Assembly: GCA_949987705.1 (NCBI GenBank)
Contig: OX465281.1
Coordinates: forward strand, 188,095,112 to 188,159,111
Reading direction: 5' to 3'
Length of the DNA: 64,000 bases
DNA from: Thereva unica
Taxonomy: Eukaryota; Arthropoda; Insecta; Diptera; Therevidae
The stretch's first letter is position 1; the number at the start of each line of letters is the position of its first letter. Positions 10,611 through 20,989 of this stretch are shown in pieces. The notes under the pieces are model-generated. The model did no database searches and was not told the DNA's origin. It saw nothing but the letters and a program-made list of their open reading frames with translations. A program made the position numbers and the translations under genes.

Positions 10611-11890
10611 TTTTTGCTTTAAATGCTATTGGGACCTTGAAAAATGAAAATACGTTGAAAATCTCGACGTTCCATTTCCGGACCGATTACAATAACCCTA
10701 CTGGGAAGTTAAAAAAATGCTCATTCTTTATTTTCAAAAAAAAAAAAAACTAACCCTGTACTATTCTTATTTATAGTACCTTTTTTTAATTTTTGCCTAC
10801 TATACTGCGTCATATTCATTATTCAGAAACTGGCTCTATCCTCGCAATGAGACTTCTTGTCGTGAATACTGCTTTGCTTAAATACTCCCAAGTCCTCGAA
10901 CTTGAAATTTTTAATTAAATTTTTTACAAAACCAGTCCTCCCCCAACAGCAAAAAGTACGTCCTCCATTAGCTGCCTGTTTGTGCCAAAACCAAGTAAAT
11001 GGTACTAAACAGACATTCACGACACATGCATGGTAAATACAGCAATATCGCAAAAAAGGAATTTACAACCCCTGAAATGGGGGCGACGTTGCATGTAATA
11101 ACACTTGACACAATATGCAAGCTTATTCAGAAAGTTTTCTATGATTTATTAAACGGTAAAGGTATTATAGTAGTAGTTAGTGGTGCATGGTGCAGAACGG
11201 AACACATACATCCTTTACTTAATGACCGTAGGGTAGCACTGCACGATACTGGCTTTCCGCATTTAACCAAGTGAAGGTTGCGATGAGTAATGTGGATGGA
11301 CACGCAAGCAATCCAGATTTCTGTCATCAATTGTGCCAATAAACCGCATTAAGGGAGGGAGCCGCCATTAACGCAGCACTTTTGTAATTATCTGCCATAA
11401 AGTATCCAGATTCACTAGCTTTATCCGCAACTGGGGGAGATTTTAAAGTAGTTTTACTTTGACTTCCACGGAAGAATAAAAAGACAGTGATGGACGCGGA
11501 GGTGGAGGCTAAAAAATAGAATTTAAAGTGTTTCATTTAATTAAATTGCTCTTAAGAAGCCAGTCAAATTCAATAAAAATTCACTAATGGCGGGGAAAGT
11601 GTACGCAGGGTGGTAAATTTAAATCACGATAAAGTAATTACGTTTCCACAAGCTTAGCATATGGGAAGCGGGCGGAAAGAGTCTTGGTAATCCAATTACA
11701 TACTACTAGTAATTGCTACTGTACGTGTAAATGTTATGGGCGGGAATTAAATTACGTATTTAAAGAGTGTTACAGCGTCTCATTTCGAGAGAAGTGGTCT
11801 ACTTGCTTTTATGGCGTTTATAGCGCTTTCATTGAAATGAAAAATGGGGTTCAAAATTATGTTAGATACCACATAGTACAGTCGGTTTCC
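10611..11890. other. No recognisable feature
   Basis: Several overlapping short frames (for example 10999-11274 plus and 11327-11536 minus) occur on both strands. None has a motif that I recognise, and opposite-strand frames of similar length argue against real coding. Confidence 0.45.
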
Positions 11891-11894
11891 TTAA

Positions 11895-12485
11895 CCTTCC
11901 GTCAGGCGCAATATTGTAATCACGATGTTCGGGCGCAATGTGCTTGACAGGCACACATTTTATAATAATATATTATATTGTTAGTTTTAATAAGTTTGTA
12001 TATTTATGAAGTAAATAACATTCTTTGGGATTTTTTTTTAATGATAAAATACAAAATTAATAAAAAAATCCCTTTATTTTTAAAAAAAGCTACTTAAACA
12101 AATTATAAGGAAATTTGTGACAATTTTTTTATGTTGCAAAAAAAAAGTAATTATTATGACATATAATTAAAGAGTTATTTAAGAAAATTAGTCAAAAACG
12201 ATGACAGGTTAGTCTTCTTCAGAGACAGGGTCTGTACCTTCTGAAATGAAGCACTGTTCGCAAACTATGTTGGCATGACGAGTTCGGGCGCAATGAGCTT
12301 CTCAGATCAAAATCAACACGACGTCCAGTGGGGAAGTCCAATCACAAACTAACTTACAATATTCCATAAAGAATTAAAAAAGAAACAGCTACTAGGATCG
12401 GCAATTCTCAACGCTAATTGGTGCATAAATGACAGATTAAAATTGCCGCGCTGTGCCTGTCAGATCAGATGCGCCCGACGGAAGG
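11895..12485. mobile_element. piggyBac-like deletion derivative flanked by TTAA
   Basis: The element is bordered by TTAA on both sides (11891-11894 and 12486-12489). Its ends are inverted: CCTTCCGTCAGGCGCA on the left and TGCGCCCGACGGAAGG on the right. TTAA targets are the hallmark of piggyBac elements. Inside, GTTCGGGCGCAATG occurs twice in direct orientation (about 11927 and 12283). GCCTGTCA near the right end mirrors TGACAGGC near the left end as subterminal inverted repeats. A remnant of a transposase C-terminus on the minus strand (12209-12301) supports the assignment. The total is 591 bp, so most of the transposase is gone. Confidence 0.85.
12209..12301 (-). pseudogene. piggyBac-like transposase C-terminal fragment
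   Basis: The last 30 codons of an open minus frame read CARTRHANIVCEQCFISEG and end in an acidic SEED stop. piggyBac transposases end in a cysteine-rich C-terminal domain with paired CxxC motifs, and VCEQC in this position fits such a knuckle. A TGA lies immediately upstream in this frame, and the DDD catalytic domain is absent. Position within a TTAA-bordered element is the main additional evidence. Alone the fragment would be weak. Confidence 0.6.
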
Positions 12486-12489
12486 TTAA

Positions 12490-12930
12490 GGGCTAAGATT
12501 CCCTTCTAGTTTTAGGTTGTTTTTATTAGCTACAAATTTAATCTTAAAACAGAACGATCTGTACCGACCTCGTACAAAACTTAATTTACAAGTTTTATGC
12601 AAACCTAAACTCCTACATGATCTGAATAATCAATAACAATCAATATGAACACACCCTTGACCACTGAATTCACAGTTCAGTGATCTAGTCTTTTCGCTTT
12701 ACGCCATTCTTCACTTTGGTTAGGTCCTCTTCAATCTAGATTGAAAGAAGAAGTTTACGCATACACTGCGCAAAATTATTACACAAACATATCAGTTTTG
12801 GTCATACATAAATCTTAAAACTCAACTGGTTCGATAAAGCAAGCTGGCAACTCAAAGTAAAAATGCTGCGTGCTACCGAGTAATGCAGCTGTTTAAAAAA
12901 AACGGACACGCGAAGTAGGAAGAGCTCACA
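12490..12930. other. No recognisable feature
   Basis: Short non-coding gap between the piggyBac-like element and the left end of the hAT element. Confidence 0.5.
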
Positions 12931-13239
12931 TTAGTGTGGGTAGGACAAAATTTTCAAATGAGTTTGTAAGAGGTGCCTTTTTCCTATTTTGAGCCTAGAG
13001 TTGAGCCGGACTTACATGAGGCAGTACATATGTCCCGTACACGATGGTAAATTGTACTGAGGCCTCAACTTTTTCAAATGTCCCGGCTCAAAAATAATGT
13101 CCTACTGGAATATTTAAGTCTTTTTTCCTCTGTTTATTGTATTAATTTAAGAATTTTTTTTGTACAAATATCGCGAAAATAAATAATAATAATACATAAT
13201 AATATGATCGTATATCGTGCCATTGTAAATCACGAAGGG

Positions 13240-13495
13240 GAGAGATATTTCTTATGGCAGTAAAATATCTAATTTGAACTGTGGCGAGGTGAGATTGTAA
13301 ACAGGAACTGGAGAGACATTTCTGACTTTTTTGCCACAGTAAAATTTCCAATTTGAACTGCGGCGAGGTGAAATTGTAAACAGAACTGGAAAGATATTTT
13401 CTTAGTCTTTTGCCGCAGTAAAATATCCAATTTAAACCGAGCCTTGGTGAGATTGTAAATACGAACTGGAGAGACATTTCTTACATTTTTAGTGG
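13240..13495 (+). repeat. About 79-bp tandem repeat, roughly 3 units
   Basis: The unit GAGGTGAGATTGTAAACAGG, then CTGGAGAGACATTTC, then TTTTGCC.CAGTAAAAT and CCAATTTGAACTGCGGC recurs with starts near 13283, 13362 and 13441. The same unit occurs inverted in 19960-20300 with a less regular 67-85 bp period. Confidence 0.85.
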
Positions 13496-13529
13496 AATGA
13501 AATTTTATAATGAAGAGACAATTCTACAT

Positions 13530-13795
13530 TTTCGAGGGAGTGAAGTTTGGTCATTTCTTACATTTTTGGAGGGAGGGAAATTCTGTACTGAAGAGGCAAT
13601 TCTTATATTTTTCGAGGGAGGGAATTCCTGTACTGGATAGGCAATTCTTACATTTTTCGAGGGAGGCGAATTTTGTACGGAAGAGACAATTCTTACATTT
13701 TTCGAGGGAGGCAAATTTTGTGCGGAAGAGACAATTCTCACATTTTTCGAGGGAGTAAAGTTTTGTACTCGAGAGACATTTCTTACTTCTTTTGC
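13530..13795 (+). repeat. 45-bp tandem repeat
   Basis: The motif CGAGGGAG recurs at 13568, 13613, 13658, 13703 and 13748, exactly 45 bases apart, after a shorter first unit at 13533. The full unit contains GACAATTCTTACATTTTTCG followed by a TTTTGTACGGAAGA-like stretch. Because 45 is a multiple of three, long frames open on both strands through it. These are artefacts of the period. Confidence 0.9.
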
Positions 13796-13799
13796 GGCA

Positions 13800-15349
13800 G
13801 AAAAAGAGGTGAGATTGTAAAATATAAATACACATAGCTTTTATACCAACTCTGAGACAGTTTTAATGCATAAGAGATTCAAACCCGTAAAAGATTTATG
13901 TTACCTCTTTCTTTAACTTAATTGTTTTCGCCATTTTAGTGTGGGACTTTATTAGGCTAGAACCAAAGCCTTCTACATTTACAAGCCATGCACAACAAAA
14001 TTTCACACTCACATTCAAAGGTGCATGGGACTTCAATTTTGCTGTCATACTGTGTGGAGTGCGGTTATGTACGTTTATTGGGAATAAATTATTGGGGATA
14101 AAATCTTCTTTAAACCAAATAAAAACAAAAATTATGGACATTAATTGTAACATTTATTAACTACATATTATAAAGTTGTGATAATAATGTAAATAATAAA
14201 TGTAACGTAAATAATGTAATGTAAATAATAAATGTAATAAACGAAAATTTTGCTTTTATCTTTATAAAAAAACTATTATTTTTAACAAAAAATCCCGGCA
14301 CTTTCATTAATAGAAAACTTTCCGCGGAACGAAACACTTGTTTTCCTCGTTATAAAAGGGATTTTGATATTTTTTTCTCCATTGCCAACATAAACCCGGT
14401 AAATCTTATTAATAACACTGTTTATTTAAATTGCAAATTTATGACAGGTAAATTGGGTACTTTTTGCATTATTGTACGTTTTTTACATTGATGGAATAGC
14501 TCTTATTTTCAATAAAATCACACTCGAAACAGCACTTTCCACGGAACGAAAACTTCTTTCCCTTTGATTTTAATGGGACTTCGATATTTCACGAATTTAA
14601 GTTGGGACTTCATACAACCACACACACACACCTACAGCATGGCTTGTAAATGTAGAGGGCTTTGGCTACAACCAAAAATTACCCACAAAGGTACGACGCT
14701 CTAAAAATTTCCCATAAGCTCCCTTGCGAGTGAATATATCAATCGACAAGGTGCAAGCGAGACAAAATTCAATTTAAAAACAAAACAAAAATCGAAGAAA
14801 GAGAGGGTAAATAAAGAAATGTTAATTCACGAAGTGCGAAAGAGACGCTTTGATTTCTCTTCTCCGCAATTTTTTGTGCCGTCTGGACTTTTATTTTGCT
14901 TGTGTGAATTCATGTACCATCTTCGTGTAGTTCCTGCTCTGCATATGTTTGTGTAGTTTGCCGTTGCTCCGCCCTCTCGCCATTCCGGAGCGCGTATATG
15001 AATAGATTAGAATGAATAGATTTTTACTTTCCTTTTTCTTCGCACAGAAAGGATTACATTGTCGTATCTTTCTGAGTAATTTTTGCTAGTACCTTATGAA
15101 ATTTAGTTTGTGAGTTAAGATTTCAGTGATTTTTTATAGACAAAAACGTAAGTAAAAAAAAAATTGTATTAAGTTTTAAAAATAATAAATTAGGTTTTTT
15201 CTTACACGAAAAAAAGTGAAAGAAAGAATCTACCATATTTGTTTCTCCTTGCGTATGTCACGTGCGCTTACGTATTTCTTTTTTAACAAACAGTTCTAAT
15301 ATTCATTTCTTTTTTTCTGTGATTTGCTCTTTTATTTTATATATTAAGA
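13800..15349. other. 5' internal region of the hAT element, no gene
   Basis: Sequence between the tandem repeats and the transposase ATG. It contains an AATGTAAATAAT-type minisatellite (about 14180-14240) and a CA-rich patch (14621-14632), but no convincing frame. A promoter presumably lies here; I see no element distinctive enough to name. Confidence 0.4.
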
Positions 15350-17314
15350 ATGGCTGAAGATAAAAAGAGGTCGAGTGAATGGGATTATTTTGTGGACTTA
15401 AAAAATGATAAAGCTAAATGCAATTTCTGTGCTAAAGTTTTGTCCTACAAAGGTGGCGATGGCTATAATCTGATTCGGCACACAAAGAGCAGGCATCCTC
15501 ATGTTTTCTCTGCCATTTTCGAAACTCAGAGTGTAAATACCGATAACGTCAGAAATGATTCGCTTGCTTTATCCTGTACTTCAAACGCCCCGGAGCTAGA
15601 AACACCGGAATCTTTTACGCCCTCTACCTCATGCACTAATGTATCCAAACCGACTGTCACTAACAGCAAACTCACACAATATTTTTCCAAACCGCTGTCT
15701 GCAAATAAATCCGAGGAATTAAATAAAATTATTGTTAAATTGTTTACGAAGAATTACTTGCCGTTTCACCTTATTGAAGCACCCGAATTCAAAGAATATA
15801 CTTCACAACTAAATCCGTCCTATCAATTACCTAGTCGTAAGACCTTATCAAATGCATTAATAACTATTCTGTATAACAAAACAACAGACAAAGTTAAGGC
15901 AGAATTAAAACAGGCAGATTATGTAAGCATTACAACCGAAGGGTGGACATCTAAGCCCAATGATAATTATTTGTCGGTTACGGTTCATTTTTTTAATGAG
16001 CAAGCAGAATTAAAAACATTCATGTTAGAATGTATCCAATTCTCAGATAGACATACCGCAGAAAATTTGTCTCGGGAACTTAAAAAAATTAGCGATGATT
16101 GGGACATTTCAAATAAAATTGTTTCAGTGACAAGCGATAACGCGAATAACATCAAAGCTGCTATTAAAATTAATAATTGGAAACAAATACCTTGCTTTGC
16201 ACATACACTGAATTTAATTGTCCAATCAGCCCTTAAAGAACTACGAAGTACTATTACAAAAATAAAACGCATCGTAGAAATATTTAAAAGAAGTCCGCTT
16301 GCAACAGAAAGGCTGCGAAATATGCAAAAAAAATTAGGCGAACCTGAACCTAAAGTGAAGCAAGATCTTCCAACACGTTGGAATTCCACGTGTGAAATGT
16401 TCGAAAGAATTTTGCAAATTAAAAAGAGCGTAATGTCAACAATAGCTATTAATTATCCAGAAACAGAAAATATTCATGCTGAGGAAATAGAAATTTTAAA
16501 GACTACAATAGAAATACTCTCTGTTTTCAAAAAAGTAACAGAGGAAATGAGTTCTGAAAAAACTATAACAATTTCACAGGTAAATAAATACTTTTTTGTT
16601 ATTACGTATTTCTTTTGCTAGTTGTGAAATATTAAAATGTATTTTTGGTTTTTCTAGGTCATCATAATTTTCAATGCCCTTAAAAAGAAGTGCTTGGATT
16701 TTATATCAGTTGACACACATCCTAAGTGCGTCCAAAGAATGTCACAATGTCTTCTGAAGGAATTGTCCGCAAGATTTCCGAATATCGAAGAGAATAATAT
16801 ATTTGCGGAGAGTACTATTCTCGATCCGCGTTTTAAAAAATACGGATTTAACAATGAATATCTCTATGAAAGAGCATGCTCAAATTTAAAAGCTATGGCG
16901 GGAAAAATTCAAATAAAATCCCATTGTGATTCTGAAGCCATGCCATCATCCCCAACTAGAACATTGCCTCCGTCTTCGGAGGTGGGTTTAGTATTTGGGA
17001 TGCTTTCGATAAGGAGGTAGGTATACGAATTATTAAAAAACACAAATCCAACCACAGAAGCCATTAGGGAGTTTGATAAATACCTTGAAGAACCACTGGT
17101 GCCAAGATGCAAAGACCTTGCAAAATGGTGGTATTCGCGAAAAACTCATTATCCTAGACTCTACCACCTTTTTAAACAAAGACTATGCAGCGTTGCAACT
17201 TCTGTGCCTTCAGAACGTGTATTTTCTAAAGCCGGCCAAGTTCTGGTGGAACGAAGAAATAGATTAAGTGGCAGCAAAGTGTCACAGATACAATTTTTAA
17301 ATTGTAATTTGTAG
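15350..17314 (+). pseudogene. hAT transposase with BED finger; two exons, frameshifted C-terminus
   Basis: Exon 1 (15350-16579) starts with a BED-type zinc finger: W11, C24-x2-C27 and the HTKSRH pair. The RNase H-fold core follows. The motif normally holding the first catalytic Asp reads ITTEGWTS, so codon 15938-15940 gives Glu197 instead. SVTSDNANN supplies the second Asp (Asp263), PCFAHTLNLIVQ the CxxH motif, and DLPTRWNST follows. A 78-bp intron (16580-16657, GTAAATA...TTCTAG) joins TISQ to VIIIFNALKKK in phase 0. Exon 2 is then broken by two frameshifts (about 16985 and 17035). The last piece carries SVPSERVFSKAG with the third catalytic Glu, and the dimerisation segment. About 650 codons is typical for hAT. 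The protein bound transposon ends and cut them; this copy is dead. Confidence 0.9.
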
Positions 17315-17568
17315 CTCTTCCTATCTATAACAAATAAAATGTTATGTTGTGTTATTTTCAATTTTACGAAGTTTCATTTTAAATCTGTAAATATGTTTGT
17401 TTTCTTATACAGCTTACAGAAATTTGAAATAGTAATTTTATAATCAATATTCATAGGAACGATAATTAAAATTCCCATTCATCATTTGTTGTATCCTTCT
17501 TTTCTATATAAATCGCAAACGCATTAAATCTACCCACATCGCACTTTTGAACTGTTTTGTACCTGCAC

Positions 17569-17702
17569 CTCGCCTCATTTGAAGTGAGACATTGTACTGG
17601 ATAAAAAGGAAAAAGAGGCTCCTCTTACAATCTCATTTTATAATCGTGTCCTACCCAACACTTAGTACAATGTCATACTTTTCAAATGAAGAGAGGTGTT
17701 AT
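17569..17702. repeat. Inverted repeat around the right end of the hAT element
   Basis: CACCTCGCCTCATTTGAAGT followed by GAGACATTGTAC (17570-17600) is mirrored by GTACAATGTCAT, then TTCAAATGAAGAGAGGTG (17673-17701), outside the apparent terminus. The apparent terminus (CACTTA) sits between the arms, so the true boundary may lie further out. Confidence 0.6.
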
Positions 17703-19959
17703 TGTAATGCCAAAAACAAGCAAATAAAAAAAAAACAATGAAGGGTTTTTTACAAGGTTAATTATAATTTGCATTAAACGAGTATGTAGGTGTAGGGACA
17801 TCGTCCCACTAATCTCATATTACTCGAGTGCAAAAGGCTTTGTACAAAAAATATAGCCGACTTGCATCAAGTAATTAAAAACAGCTAATTAATTAATTTG
17901 ACTCTTGATCCCCTGAATTTAAAAAAATATGAGTGTGCTTAAGACCACACTTTAGAAGTAAAACTTTTGTGCCCAACGGCTAGTAATATGCAATAGATAT
18001 AGTGGAAAGTCTGTCGGATCTATAGTACGCTTGAGAAAATTCAGGCCAACGACAGATACAGGAAGAATAGTGACGAATCTACTGACGGACTTGATACGAA
18101 TACTATTTGAAAATATTTATGAATTCCTATTTACATTAAAACCTAAAAGTAACCGAGTAAAAATAATTTTTATTGGCTAATTTTCTTAAAAGCATACACG
18201 CGGTGCACCTAGTACGTATAGCATATAAGTGCGCATCCCACATGGGTATGCACGCTTCCGCCGCCACGGGCATGGATACTACCGCCACAGGCACGAAAAT
18301 CTAAACATTCGCCTCATGGAAGTAAGCTGGTGACATATGCAAGCGTACATGCATTGCATCCAGAGGTTCATAAAATTGCATGGTTTTTTCCGTCCCGGCT
18401 TTCACACATAGCCCGAAAATCTAAGTAACGAGTGCATGCAAGGTGCATGTGTTTATTGTGCATACTTGTGTGTGCTATTTCGAATGCGGCATTATAGAAA
18501 AAGTTAAAAGTAGTCCGACCTTTGCGTGGCATGCATTCCATTCATTGAACATTCCGTCAGGTCGCATTTGAATACACCCACTTCTATATTATTTATCAAC
18601 GAATTGAACGCATGTACGCTTGGGTATGTCACCAGCTGTATGCATGCTCCGCTCCCGCTACATTCATGATCATTAATAATTGCATCCGCATTGGCATAGA
18701 CTATTCTAAACCCAGGTATTGTTTTACCAAGCAGTCCGCCTACCACATACAATGAAGCTTTACCTACGCGAACGGGAGCCAGTCTACTTGAGTATGGTAT
18801 TGGCACCCTTTATGGCCACCTAGCCAATTACCTGATTACTTCGTCCCATACAATCTTTTAGGGAGCCAATTAATTTTAAAGGGAGCAAAAAGATATGCAA
18901 AAAACAATCAACCTTTTTTCAAATTCTTCTTTCTAGGCGTAGTTGAAAATAATTTATTTTAGCTGATTAAACCGAATTTGAAGCATAAAGCTGAAAAAAC
19001 ATTTTTTTCAAACCTTTATATTTTCAGACGATGTAGGGATAGTTTCAGCCCTTTACTATTATCCCTTATCATAACATTTCCTTTGTTATAAATCAACCAC
19101 TTTTGAATACAAATATTGCAAAAAATGTATTTTATTGGATTGTTTTTGATTGTAATTAAAATTATCGCGAAAATCGTTAAAAAAGGGAGTTTTTAAGCAT
19201 ATTTAAAGGTGACATGCATATTTTAAGACTGTGGGACCCCGATTTTCGTAATGAGCGACCCAAAAAATATATCAGGAACGATTTTCACAACAGTGTAATG
19301 TATTGAAATAACCGATTCGTCGATTTATGCAAGTTAAAAAAATTGTAATTTAAAAAGGGGAAAGGTCCAGCACATCTCACCAAAGGGGAAGTGGGTGCCA
19401 ATTTTAAACAACAGCACCTCACACATTTAATTCACCACTCCCTTTTGGTATTCTAAGCACCCAAACCACCCCCGAAAATTCTTCTCGTATATGCCGCTTC
19501 CAACATGTCAGTCAACTCCAAAGTGTCCGCGGCATAAGCCCGGCCAGTGACCAAACCACAAGAAAAATCTGAAATAATTCACCTCTACAGAATGGTGAAT
19601 TTGTATTCCTATAATGAGATAAAGCAAAGTCTGGGCGACAACGTAGCTAACAGGCCAGAAAATTTATGCAGTAAGGCAAAGTGTATTTTAGCTGTTGCAT
19701 ACACAGCCCCGAGTTTCTTCGTCTCTCGTACCCTTTCCCAACGTTATACGAAAGTTCTGACGATTTTTCATGTGTGAGAGCGTTACATGAATGAAATTGA
19801 TTCACTCTCATGTAAATTTTTTTAAGCAAACGTCCCTAAAGAAGTTTTACTTCAAAAAGCTAATAATAAAGGTCCCTAATAAAAAAGTTTCTACTAAAAA
19901 ATAAATAAATAACCCCACAGTGTTCTAAATTAATTTCATGAAATAAAGATAGTTAGAAA
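17703..19959. other. Non-coding stretch with one inverted repeat near 18.3-18.6 kb
   Basis: AGCTGGTGACATATGCAAGC followed by GTACATGC (18328-18355) is mirrored by GCATGTACGCTTGGGTATGT, then CACCAGCT (18610-18637), giving arms of about 28 bases with a 254-bp loop. This part is also rich in GCATGC-like words. The rest, including frames at 18504-18806 minus and 19547-19777 plus, has no recognisable motif. Confidence 0.5.
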
Positions 19960-20480
19960 ATGTAAGAAATGGCTCTCCAGTTTCTATTTACAATCTCACC
20001 TCATCAATTGGATATTTTACTACCGCAAAATAATAACGTCTCACCAATTCGTGCTTACAATCTCACCTCGCCTAATTTCAAGATGGATATTTTACTGCAG
20101 CAAAAAAAGTAAGAAATGTCTCTCCTCTCCACTTCGTGTTTACAATCTCACCTAGCCACAGTTCAAATTGGACAGTCGCAAAAGTCAGAAATGTCTCTTC
20201 CGTTCCTGTTTGCAATCCCACCTCGCCGCAGTTGAAATTGGATTACTGCCGCAAAAAAGTAAGAAATGTATCTCATTAAGTAATTTACAATCACACCTTG
20301 CTTTCGTTACTTTTCTCGATACACGCTCATATACCAGTAGGACATTATTTTTGAGCCGGGACATTTAAAGTAATTGAGGCCTCAGTACAATTTACCATCA
20401 TGTAAGGGACAAATGTACTGCCTCGTGTAAGTCCGACTCAACTCTATCACATACCGAAAATGAGGGAAAAAACTTTTTTG
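19960..20480 (-). repeat. Inverted copy of the hAT 5' subterminal region
   Basis: On the minus strand this copy follows the order of 12975-13500. It starts with a CCTCATTTTC-like stretch, then GGCAGTACATTTGTCCC, GTACTGAGGCCTCAA, and GTCCCGGCTCAAAAATAATG. Four or five 67-85 bp units with TTTACAATCTCACCT (plus-strand sense) come next. The terminal hAT end itself is lacking. It is either a second truncated insertion or part of a very long inverted-repeat arrangement around the hAT gene. Confidence 0.8.
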
Positions 20481-20667
20481 TGGACAGTACAGAGAGTAAA
20501 GGACGCACCCATAGCCGAAACTAGGCCCGGCCCGAGTAAAAATAAAAAATGGCCTTACAATGGGCTAACACCGACCGTGATTGGAACATAGCCCTCGGCA
20601 ATGTACCGGACATCAGAAGATTGTTTGCAAGACCGAGCGACCGAACACCCCACACACATCCGCACTA

Positions 20668-20985
20668 GTGATGAGTATAAACGGTCTTGTTCTTGCACAA
20701 TTAGCAAGACCAAGAACAAGACTTAGTTATGCCAGTAGGAACAAGAACAAGACTAACTACATGCTAGTAGGTACAAGAACAATACCCAGAAGAAGACTTT
20801 AGCAAGATTTTTGCAAAATTTTCACCTAAATTCATTCTTTTAAAAATAAAAAATATAAAATAGATTATGATTTTATGATATAAATACGTGTGTGTATATT
20901 TACTTTTTAGTATGATAATTGTAAAAGCATTTGTTCATAAGTACATAAGGACTTTGCATGCCTTGTGCGCCAACTAGTGATGAGC
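20668..20985. repeat. Third copy of the CTTGTTCTTG hAT-type family, diverged
   Basis: The left end TAGTGATGAGTATAAACGGT is followed by permuted CTTGTTCTTG / CAAGAACAAG blocks to about 20790. Further on, GACTTTGCATGCCTTGTGCG followed by CCAACTAGTGATGAGCAAA (20951-20987) repeats the left part of the 6622-6847 insertion. Ends and TSD are not clear. Confidence 0.6.
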
Positions 20986-20989
20986 AAAA

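Larger units (their letters stand above)
12931..17673 (+). mobile_element. hAT element with tandem-repeat-rich 5' subterminal region
   Basis: The left end (TTAGTGTGGGTAGGACA, then AAATGAG.TTGTAAGAGG.GCC) is repeated in inverted orientation at the right end (17613-17673), about 80% identical over about 48 bases. The span holds a hAT transposase gene (15350-17314). Between the left end and the gene lie about 900 bp of tandem repeats: a 79-bp unit, then a 45-bp unit. I see no matching 8-bp TSD, so the exact ends are uncertain or a flank has been rearranged. Confidence 0.6.

Noticed and set aside
13505..13835. Repeat proteins of 15-residue units on both strands
   Set aside because: They result from a 45-bp tandem repeat whose period is a multiple of three; no start context or flanking coding supports them.
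12931..17673. A clean 8-bp TSD for the hAT element
   Set aside because: Flanks GAGCTCACA and GTACAATG do not match in any register, so I list the ends as uncertain.
13240..20300. CRISPR-like regularly spaced repeats (TTTACAATCTCACC blocks)
   Set aside because: Units are 67-85 bp of similar sequence throughout, without short identical repeats and unique spacers, and the sequence is eukaryotic.
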